Shown here piece by piece: positions 13,736 to 19,819 of a stretch of 19,819 bases of DNA. The notes under the pieces are model-generated. The model was not told where the DNA came from. It saw nothing but the letters and a program-made list of their open reading frames with translations, and ran no database searches. The position numbers and the translations under genes are program-made. The stretch lies in contig JANOPN010000110.1 of the NCBI GenBank assembly GCA_031421855.1, forward strand, positions 1 to 19,819. Reading direction: 5' to 3'. This stretch comes from JAAFHN01 sp031421855 (lineage in GTDB: Bacteria > Pseudomonadota > Gammaproteobacteria > Burkholderiales > Burkholderiaceae_C). Every line of letters starts with the position of its first letter. Within the stretch, counting starts at the first letter, position 1.

Positions 13736-15592
13736 ATGAGCAACTTGTGGGACACGAGCTCTGTCCGCCCCGGTGTTGGCTTGGCCATCGCGGGCGACAC
13801 GATGACCGACATTTTCTGGAATGCTGCGGCAGCGCGTGCCGAACGTGTTTTCATGCGCCAAAAAGACTTGGGCATTTGGCGCGCTTGGACTTGGACACAG
13901 ACATCGCAAGCCGTATCCGAGATTGCCAACGGCATGCTAAGTCTTGGTTTTGCGAAATCGCAGGTTGCTTCGATTGCGTCGAACACCAACATCGACTGGT
14001 TGCTTTGCGACCTCGCCATTTTGAGCTGTGCCGGTGTCAGCAATGGCATCTACCCGACCGACGCTGCCTCGCAAATGCAGTATCTGTGTGAAGACTCCAG
14101 CACCTGCTTGTTGTTTGTTGAAGACGACGAGCAATTGGATAAAGCACTTCAGATTCGCCAAGAGCTGCCTGGTCTACTCAAAATCGTCGTGTTCGACATG
14201 GAGGGACTGAGCGAGTTGTCGGATCCTGACATCATCAGTTTGAAACACCTGCGCGAGCTCGGCAGGCAGTTTGCCCTTGCGAATCCAAATGCATTGACTG
14301 AGCGCAGACAGACTTGTTCAGCAAGCGACTTGGCGATTTTGGTTTATACCTCTGGCACAACCGGGCGCCCGAAAGGTGCAATGCACTTGCACGGCGGACT
14401 CGTGCATGCGGTGCGTGGCAATTTCGAGACCATTTACGCGGATGGCAATGATGAACGCATGTGTTTTTTGCCACTGTGTCACATCGCTGAACGCTTGGGT
14501 GGCGCGTTTTTGTCGGTCTATTCCGGCGCAGTATTGAACTTTGTTGAAAACCCCGAGACCATTCCGGAAAACGTTCGCGAGATATCTCCGACCATCGTGA
14601 CTGCCGTACCGAGGGTGTGGGAGAAGTTTTACTCAGGGGTCATGATTGCTCTCAAAGACTCAAGCCCGCTGCAACGTGCGACTTACGCTTGGAGTATCGG
14701 CGTGGGACATGCAATCGCAAATCTCGTGATGGCTGGAAAGCCGGTTGGTGCACTGCTGAGGCTGAAGTTTGCAGTTGCAAAGTTACTCGCTTTGAGCAAC
14801 GTGCGCAAACTCATTGGCATTGACCGCGCCCGGTTTTTGGTGACTGGAGCCGCGCCGATTTCTCCAGATTTGGTTCGCTGGTACCTCGCTTTGGGCGTCC
14901 CCATGCTCGAGGTTTGGGGTATGACCGAGACCTGCGGCGGCTCAACCTATATGCCGGTTAACAAGATCAAGCCAGGCATGATCGGCCCAGCCTGTCATTT
15001 CAATGAAGTCAAGATAGCAGCCGACACAGGCGAAATCATGGTGCGCGGTAAAAACGTGTTTGCCGGTTATTTGAACCAACCCGAAAAAACTGCGGAGGCG
15101 ATCGATGCCGACGGTTGGTTGCACACGGGCGATGTTGGTTTGGTTGATTCAGATGGGTTTTTCAAGATCACGGATCGCATGAAAGACATCATCATCACGG
15201 CGGGTGGTAAAAACATCACGCCTAGTGAATTTGAGAACGAGTTGAAGTTTTCCCCGTACATCACCGACGCGGTGGTCGTAGGTGATAAGCGGCCTTACTT
15301 GTGCGCAATTGTCATGATCGACCAAGACAACGTTGAAAAGTTTGCGCAGGACAACGACGTGCCTTTCTCAAACTATGCGTCGCTCACACGGTCTGATGCA
15401 GTTTTGGCGCTCATTCAAACGGAGTTTGACCGAGTCAACGCGAAGTTTGCGCGCGTCGAGCAGGTCAAAAAATTCTGGCTGTTGGACAACCAACTCAGTG
15501 CGGAAGACGAAGAACTGACGCCCACGATGAAGCTCAAGCGGCAACTGGTCGCTAAAAAATACGCAGCGCAAATCGATGCGATGTATGCCTGA
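13736..15592 (+). CDS. AMP-forming acyl-CoA synthetase, long-chain fatty-acid type
   Basis: This cytoplasmic or membrane-associated enzyme activates a carboxylic acid with ATP and joins it to CoA. The 618-residue protein shows the adenylate-forming motifs in order: phosphate loop YTSGTTGRPKG (204-214), WGMTETCGG (394-402), WLHTGDVG with the ribose-binding Asp (about 461-468), the hinge region ITDRMKDIIITAGGKNITPSE, and a C-terminal LTPTMKLKRQ with the likely catalytic Lys. It resembles long-chain (FadD15/LC-FACS-like) ligases more than small aromatic ligases, but the substrate cannot be read from sequence. AGGA precedes the ATG by 7 nt. Lying 10 bp after livF and 24 bp before the binding-protein gene, it is an integral member of the transporter operon. 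Confidence 0.93.
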   Translation: MSNLWDTSSVRPGVGLAIAGDTMTDIFWNAAAARAERVFMRQKDLGIWRAWTWTQTSQAVSEIANGMLSLGFAKSQVASIASNTNIDWLLCDLAILSCAGVSNGIYPTDAASQMQYLCEDSSTCLLFVEDDEQLDKALQIRQELPGLLKIVVFDMEGLSELSDPDIISLKHLRELGRQFALANPNALTERRQTCSASDLAILVYTSGTTGRPKGAMHLHGGLVHAVRGNFETIYADGNDERMCFLPLCHIAERLGGAFLSVYSGAVLNFVENPETIPENVREISPTIVTAVPRVWEKFYSGVMIALKDSSPLQRATYAWSIGVGHAIANLVMAGKPVGALLRLKFAVAKLLALSNVRKLIGIDRARFLVTGAAPISPDLVRWYLALGVPMLEVWGMTETCGGSTYMPVNKIKPGMIGPACHFNEVKIAADTGEIMVRGKNVFAGYLNQPEKTAEAIDADGWLHTGDVGLVDSDGFFKITDRMKDIIITAGGKNITPSEFENELKFSPYITDAVVVGDKRPYLCAIVMIDQDNVEKFAQDNDVPFSNYASLTRSDAVLALIQTEFDRVNAKFARVEQVKKFWLLDNQLSAEDEELTPTMKLKRQLVAKKYAAQIDAMYA

Positions 15593-15616
15593 TCTTTAAC
15601 CCGAAGGAGACTGAAG

Positions 15617-16786
15617 ATGAATGCGATGAAGTTATTTTCTGCATCGATGCTTGCGATAGCCGCCGCGAGTGGCTCCGCGTGGGCCCAACAGCAAGGCGTC
15701 AACAAAGGCGAGTTGTTGTTGGGTTCGATTCAAGACTTGTCTGGCCCAATTGCAGGCTTTGGCAAACAGATCCGCAGCGGCATGCTGCTACGTGTTGACG
15801 AAGTCAACGAGCAAGGGGGTGTCAACGGTCGCAAAGTGAAGCTTCTGATTGAAGACTCAGCGTATGACCCGCGCAAGGCCGTCTTGGCTGCCCAAAAGCT
15901 CGTCAATCAAGACAAGATTTTTGCCATGTTGGCTCATTTGGGCACCGCTCAAAACCTGGCGGCCATGCCTGTGCAGTTTGAAAAAAACGTCGTCAACTTC
16001 TTGCCCGTGACTGCTGCTCGGGAAATGTACGATCCGTTTCACAAGCTGAAATATTCGGGCTTTGCGACATACTTTGACCAAATGCGTATCACCATGCCCA
16101 AGATCGTCAAAGAGAAGAACGCCAAGAAAGTTTGCTCGATCTACCAAGACGATGAATTCGGGCTTGAAGTGGTGCGTGGGGCTGAAGCTGGCCTTAAAGC
16201 AATGAACATGGAGCTCGTTGAGCGAACGAGTTACAAGCGGGGCGCGACCGACTTCTCTAGCCAAGTTGCCAAGCTCAAAGCCGCCAATTGTGATTTCGTG
16301 GTGCTCGGAACCATCATTCGCGAGACCATCGGCACCATCGGCGAGAGTCGCAAGACAGGGTTTGCACCGACCTTTTTTGCGTCGAGCGCAGGCTACACCG
16401 ACCTGATCCACAAACTGGGTGGACCTGCGATGAACGGTCTTTACGCCGCAATGACGATGCAACAGCCCTACCTTGACGAGGCCTCGCAGCCGATTCGGTT
16501 TTGGGCAACCAAGTACAAAACCAAGTTCAATGAAGATCCGACCGTGTTTTCTGCCTACGGTTATGTGATTGTCGACAACTTCATTCGGGCGGCTCAAAAA
16601 GCCGGACCGGCGTTGACGACCGACGCGTTCGTCAAAGCCATGGACAAAATTGACATGCCAGCCGATTTGTTTGGCGGTGCGCCAATGACGTTTACAGCGA
16701 CTAAGCGATTGGGGTCCAACTTGTCGCGAATTTCGCAAATTCAAGATGGCCGCTGGAAGGTGATTTCAGACTACATCAAGGAATAG
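15617..16786 (+). CDS. Leu/Ile/Val-type periplasmic binding protein of the liv-like importer
   Basis: This is a type I periplasmic binding protein of 389 residues that captures ligand for LivHMGF. A signal peptide ends at SAWA23 (mature QQQGVNKGELLLG). The N-terminal lobe starts with IQDLSGPIAGFGKQIRSGM and NEQGGVNGRKVKLLIEDSAYDPRKA; the second lobe begins near SIYQDDEFGLEV. AAGGAGA lies 7 nt before the ATG. It is the last gene of the operon, and a strong terminator follows by 14 bp. Members of this family bind amino acids, amides, short organic acids or aromatic acids; the linked CoA ligase makes a carboxylic acid the likeliest ligand. Confidence 0.93.
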   Translation: MNAMKLFSASMLAIAAASGSAWAQQQGVNKGELLLGSIQDLSGPIAGFGKQIRSGMLLRVDEVNEQGGVNGRKVKLLIEDSAYDPRKAVLAAQKLVNQDKIFAMLAHLGTAQNLAAMPVQFEKNVVNFLPVTAAREMYDPFHKLKYSGFATYFDQMRITMPKIVKEKNAKKVCSIYQDDEFGLEVVRGAEAGLKAMNMELVERTSYKRGATDFSSQVAKLKAANCDFVVLGTIIRETIGTIGESRKTGFAPTFFASSAGYTDLIHKLGGPAMNGLYAAMTMQQPYLDEASQPIRFWATKYKTKFNEDPTVFSAYGYVIVDNFIRAAQKAGPALTTDAFVKAMDKIDMPADLFGGAPMTFTATKRLGSNLSRISQIQDGRWKVISDYIKE

Positions 16787-16800
16787 CGCTTCGAAACTCC

Positions 16801-16827
16801 AAAAAGGCAGCTGAGGCTGCCTTTTTT
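16801..16827 (+). terminator. Bidirectional rho-independent terminator
   Basis: AAAAAGGCAGC (16801-16811) pairs perfectly with GCTGCCTTTTT (16816-16826) around a TGAG loop, with an extra T at 16827. The A-run and T-run make it work in both directions, so it can end both the liv-like operon and the converging mtgA operon. Confidence 0.93.
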
Positions 16828-16830
16828 GCG

Positions 16831-16883
16831 TAAAATATGCCCTTGGTCACCGGATCTATTGAGTTCGTTGCTATGAAATTTGA
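16831..16883. repeat. Dispersed repeat, copy 2 (partner at 146-198)
   Basis: This copy begins 3 bp after the bidirectional terminator and ends just before the mtgA stop codon. It matches 146-189 at 38 of 44 bases and weakly to the end. Unlike copy 1 it is not part of a gene. If read as protein in the copy 1 frame it would give IATNSIDPVTKG, against IATNSMNSVTKG in the DUF3025 tail. The differences do not favour third codon positions, so the conserved unit looks like DNA rather than protein. Confidence 0.7.
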
Positions 16884-16886
16884 ATG

Positions 16887-17621
16887 TCATGGAAGCTCAA
16901 CGTCACCCATTCGTGTCGCAATCGTTTGTGCGCGACCACTCAGATAAGCTGATCTGGGGGTCTTTTCGTATCGCTTGGGCGCGGGCAACATGACGGCTAA
17001 GCGCGCGGCCTCGTATGCGGTGAGCGATTTTGCAGGCTTTTTGAAGTAGTGCTGCGAGGCTGCTTCAGCACCAAAAACGCCTTCGCCCCATTCGACGCTG
17101 TTGAGGTAAATCTCCAAGACTCGTTCTTTGGAGAGGAACGCCTCCAGTGCCATCGTCAGCACCAGCTCTTGTGCCTTTCTAGTCAGGTTGCGCTCGCCTG
17201 ACAGCAACAGGTTTTTAGCCAACTGCTGGGTGATGGTGCTGCCCCCCACAATTTTGGGCGCACGGACGGGTTTGCCAGACTTAGCAGGCGCTGCGCTGGC
17301 TTTGGCTTCGCTCTTCTCATTGCGCCTACACGCGCCGTCAATGGCGTCCCAATCCACGCCGCCGTGGTCAACAAATCCGCCGTCTTCGCTGGCAATGACT
17401 GCGCGTTTGAGGTTGTCCGAGATGTCGGCGTAGCCAACCCATTGATGAGTCCAGCGCAATTCGCCGGTGACCCGCTGGATTCGCCACGCTTCAGATCGCT
17501 GAAACGCAGTGGACTGTGGGTCGATTGCGGTCATCAACGCAATTCGCACGAGCCAAGCCAATTGCAGCAGAACGACACCAGCGAGCAGCAAAATCAGCCA
17601 TTTGACAAGTGGTTTCAACAT
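16887..17621 (-). CDS. mtgA: Monofunctional peptidoglycan transglycosylase (MtgA)
   Basis: This is an inner-membrane glycosyltransferase of family GT51 that polymerises lipid II into glycan strands in the periplasm. From MLKPLVKWLILLLAG it has 244 residues, normal for the family. An N-terminal anchor (about 8-30) is followed by the catalytic E79 in IASEDGGFVDHGGVDW, then GGSTITQQLAKNLLLS (126-141), RKAQELVL, and EIYLNSVEWGEGVFGAEAAS (170-189). A Lys/Ala-rich stretch at about 100-123 widens the loop before GGSTITQQ. The frame is open to 17837, but the upstream part overlaps the TonB-like gene and is not family-like. It starts 13 bp after that gene's stop, in the same operon. No strong Shine-Dalgarno is seen. 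Confidence 0.95.
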   Translation of the reverse strand: MLKPLVKWLILLLAGVVLLQLAWLVRIALMTAIDPQSTAFQRSEAWRIQRVTGELRWTHQWVGYADISDNLKRAVIASEDGGFVDHGGVDWDAIDGACRRNEKSEAKASAAPAKSGKPVRAPKIVGGSTITQQLAKNLLLSGERNLTRKAQELVLTMALEAFLSKERVLEIYLNSVEWGEGVFGAEAASQHYFKKPAKSLTAYEAARLAVMLPAPKRYEKTPRSAYLSGRAQTIATRMGDVELP

Positions 17622-17634
17622 CGCGACGGAATTT

Positions 17635-18516
17635 CTACCGATTTGTGAGCTTGGTCTCGAGCGTTTCGTCTTTGGTGAACTTAAAGCGCGAAACGACCAC
17701 GATTTGGTCGGCCTTGCGGCGCATCGCGTCAGAGAATCGACCAAACGGCCCGGCGGTGCGTGCGATTGCCTGAGCACGCTTGTCCAGCAGCGCGTTACCC
17801 GACGACTCAACCACTTCGGTGCCGACAACCCGGCCATCGTGGTTGACCGTCACGATCATCGTGAGCTCGCCGTAGAGTTTGAGACCGGCAGCTGTCGGGA
17901 AATTCTCTGTGCCCTTGTCTTCGATCCTTCGCCTGAGGGTGTCGTAGTACACCGCATAGATCTCCTCTCGGGTGTTCGGCGAGATGTAGCGGCGTTTGGG
18001 TCGGGCATTTTCTTCGTTGATGCGCTTTTCGATGGCGGCAAGCAGCTGGATCAGTTGTTTGCGTCGTTCTTCACGCGCAATCGCATCGGGTGAGTTTTTG
18101 GTCTGCGCATCTTGCGGTGCCAGCGCGGCGATTTCTTGCTTGATTTGCGCCAACATCAAGGTTTGCTTTTGGAGCAGCTCGTCGACTTTCTTTTGCTCAT
18201 CATCGCTGGCATCACCCAATTCGCGAAGCGCTGACGGCGGCAGTGGCGAACTCGCGATGCCTTGGCTGGCTTCGCCACCGCCCATCAGTTGCGTTTGTGC
18301 GATCGCAGTCGCTTTGTCGTTGAGCTCAATCGGTTTGTCTTTGGCGTTGGCGTTGACCAATATGACTTCGAGCGGGGAGTCTTGAAATACCCGATCAAAG
18401 GCTTGAGGGTCTACAAAGCGAACGCTGATGAGCACCACGTGCAAAGCCACCGAAATAGCCAACGCCCAGTGCAGAGTCGTCCACGTTTTGCGTTGCGTCT
18501 GAATCGAGTCGCTCAT
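17635..18516 (-). CDS. TonB-like protein (TonB C-terminal domain, coiled-coil linker)
   Basis: This is a probable inner-membrane, periplasm-spanning protein of 293 residues. One membrane segment (about 15-33, WALAISVALHVVLISV) is followed by a conserved-looking DPQAFDRVFQDSPLEVILVN. A charged, probably coiled-coil region (about 106-170, rich in Gln, Lys and Glu) comes next, then a TonB C-terminal domain (about 190-283) with LYGELTMIVTVNHDGRVVGTEVVESSGN. The Pro-rich spacer of classical TonB is missing and no exbB/exbD genes are near, so energy transduction to an outer-membrane receptor is not assured; a TolA-like envelope role is possible. It begins 27 bp after the RNase II-family gene and precedes mtgA by 13 bp. 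Confidence 0.85.
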   Translation of the reverse strand: MSDSIQTQRKTWTTLHWALAISVALHVVLISVRFVDPQAFDRVFQDSPLEVILVNANAKDKPIELNDKATAIAQTQLMGGGEASQGIASSPLPPSALRELGDASDDEQKKVDELLQKQTLMLAQIKQEIAALAPQDAQTKNSPDAIAREERRKQLIQLLAAIEKRINEENARPKRRYISPNTREEIYAVYYDTLRRRIEDKGTENFPTAAGLKLYGELTMIVTVNHDGRVVGTEVVESSGNALLDKRAQAIARTAGPFGRFSDAMRRKADQIVVVSRFKFTKDETLETKLTNR

Positions 18517-18543
18517 GGGTTGTGGGCGTGTTGGTTCGTGAAA

Positions 18544-19819
18544 TCAGGCAGTTGATTCGACTCGTTGGGCCGCGTCAGTCGTCGCGGAGGCTTCTCCAGC
18601 CTCGTCAAGCTCGACGGCCAAAACGACACCACCTGCTAAGTCACCCAAATCGGTCGATTCGTCTTCATCCGCCGCGTCTTGCTCACTCGAGCCATTGGCA
18701 TCGCTGATCGGCTCAACCGTCCCGGTGTGAACTTCAAGCGACAGCAAATCAACGCCATGAATGCCGACTCTGAGTTGCTGGCCGCGCGCGAGCCCACGAG
18801 TCGCTGGCAGCTTGAACACGAGTGGAAGCTCGCTTGCGCGAACCAAAATATCGGGCTGGTCTTTGATCACGCTCACGGTTAACGATGTGATTTTTTGTTG
18901 TATCAGGTACTGAAGAGTCCAGTAGCGCTCCATACCGGTTTGAAACGCGTTGTAGCTTGCGTAGGTGGCGTCAAACGCCCCAATGATCCCGAGCAGTTGC
19001 GCGTCCTTGGGTTTGAATGGCGCTGCCAACGCCGCCGTCTGGCCGTGCTTAACGCAGGCGATGATTTGCCACTGGTTGACCAAGTCGGTGTATCGACGCA
19101 ACGGCGACGTGCTCCACGCGTAGCACGGGACTCCGATGCCGGCGTGCGGCTGGGCGCGCGTGCCCATGCGAACCTTGATGCCAGGCGCCAAGCTGGCCTG
19201 GCTGCGATAGATGCCGGGGACGCCCAAATCGTTCAAATGGGCTCCCCATTGGTGGTTTGCCACGATCATGCATTCTGCGACGATGAGGTCAAGCGGTTCG
19301 CCGCGCGCGCGTTGGCTGATGACGACTGACTCATCGCCTGCGATGCCGTCGGGCGTCGATTGCGCCAACCGGAAATTGAAGTCAGGGCGATTGAAATTCT
19401 CAGGTTTGCCTCTAACCAGTTCGCGTTGTTGCTTGCGGGCCAAGGCAAAACGATGCAAGAACGCAAGCTCACGGTGAAGTCCAAACAACTCGGTCGCCTC
19501 GCCAGACGGCTTGGCCAACCAGTCTGGCGTGACGATTTCCCCCAGTTGATCGTGTCGCAGGTTGTGAGAAATCGATGTGCGTTCGACTCGAGATTCGGTT
19601 GAGGTGATCTGCAAGCTGGCTTCATCAATTGACACATAAAGTGACACGGTTGGACAAAGTTGCCCCGCTTTGAGGCTGAACTGATTGACCAAATCGTCTG
19701 GCAGCATCGTGATTTTGTTGCCTGGCATGTACACAGTCGACAGGCGATTGCGTGCTTGCACATCGATTGCGTCGCCAGGTGCGATGCCGAGCGCGGGCGC
19801 AGCGATGTGGATGCCGAGG
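18544..19819 (-). CDS. RNase II-family (RNB domain) exoribonuclease, C-terminal part
   Basis: The gene enters from the right edge; 425 codons are visible and the start is outside. The first visible residues, LGIHIAAPALGIAPGDAI, lie just after where RNB proteins carry the catalytic aspartate cluster, which is therefore not in the window. Visible RNB motifs include YMPGNKITMLPDD and SPLRRYTDLVNQWQI, followed by the AFDATYASYNAFQTGMERYW region and an S1-like beta-rich end. The last 50 or so residues are acidic and Ser/Ala-rich and are probably disordered. The family degrades RNA 3' to 5' in the cytoplasm. The gene leads the operon with the TonB-like gene and mtgA. This branch is common in beta-proteobacteria and is distinct from enteric rnb and rnr. 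Confidence 0.9.
   Translation of the reverse strand, partial: LGIHIAAPALGIAPGDAIDVQARNRLSTVYMPGNKITMLPDDLVNQFSLKAGQLCPTVSLYVSIDEASLQITSTESRVERTSISHNLRHDQLGEIVTPDWLAKPSGEATELFGLHRELAFLHRFALARKQQRELVRGKPENFNRPDFNFRLAQSTPDGIAGDESVVISQRARGEPLDLIVAECMIVANHQWGAHLNDLGVPGIYRSQASLAPGIKVRMGTRAQPHAGIGVPCYAWSTSPLRRYTDLVNQWQIIACVKHGQTAALAAPFKPKDAQLLGIIGAFDATYASYNAFQTGMERYWTLQYLIQQKITSLTVSVIKDQPDILVRASELPLVFKLPATRGLARGQQLRVGIHGVDLLSLEVHTGTVEPISDANGSSEQDAADEDESTDLGDLAGGVVLAVELDEAGEASATTDAAQRVESTA

Noticed and set aside
15857..16744. 295-codon open frame antisense to the liv-type binding protein
   Set aside because: The plus-strand gene is unmistakable; the antisense protein is rich in His, Arg and Gly with no domain and is explained by codon bias of the sense gene.
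17509..18093. 194-codon plus-strand open frame spanning the start of mtgA and the TonB-like gene
   Set aside because: It is antisense to two well-supported genes and crosses their junction; it has no recognisable features.

Overview
The window looks like chromosomal DNA of a betaproteobacterium of the order Burkholderiales, probably near Comamonadaceae. This rests on recognising protein families and gene neighbourhoods (pyrC followed by a DUF3025 gene; an RNase II-family gene followed by a TonB-like gene and mtgA; a gltIJKL-type operon), not on any search. Genes are densely packed. I see no rRNA, tRNA, CRISPR array, transposase or phage gene.

Layout, left to right. (1) 1-2081, minus strand: possible start of a gene running off the left edge, a DUF3025 gene, and pyrC (dihydroorotase). 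(2) 2082-2293: a short spacer holding a roughly 105-bp MITE-like palindromic element directly upstream of pyrC, and the terminator of the next operon. (3) 2294-6537, minus strand: a glutamate/aspartate-type uptake system (gltI, attenuator-like hairpin, gltJ, gltK, gltL), preceded by a second, paralogous binding-protein gene that has no permease of its own. (4) 6789-9574, minus strand: an Atm1/HMT-like ABC exporter translationally coupled (TGATG) to a LysR regulator resembling HypT. (5) 9604-16786, plus strand: a YciA-type acyl-CoA thioesterase, then a tight livHMGF cluster continuing into a long-chain-type acyl-CoA ligase and a Leu/Ile/Val-type periplasmic binding protein, closed by a strong terminator. 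(6) 16887-19819, minus strand: an RNase II-family gene (its start lies beyond the right edge), a TonB-like protein and mtgA (monofunctional transglycosylase).

How they work together. The glt genes form one importer that may be served by two binding proteins; the second has changed residues at two aligned ligand-pocket positions and may widen or shift specificity. The liv-type importer is encoded together with an enzyme that activates carboxylic acids to CoA thioesters and lies beside a CoA-thioesterase. This suggests uptake of an organic acid (aromatic or fatty) coupled to CoA activation, rather than plain branched-chain amino-acid uptake. The exporter/LysR pair may be a stress or thiol-export module. 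The right-hand block is a cell-envelope/RNA housekeeping operon.

The least ordinary DNA is non-coding: the MITE-like element at 2098-2202 with a tandemly duplicated end, and a 44-53 bp dispersed repeat with one copy at each end of the window (146-198 and 16831-16883). One copy supplies the last codons of the DUF3025 gene. The genes themselves are mostly recognisable families; I found no clear defence or novel enzymatic system.
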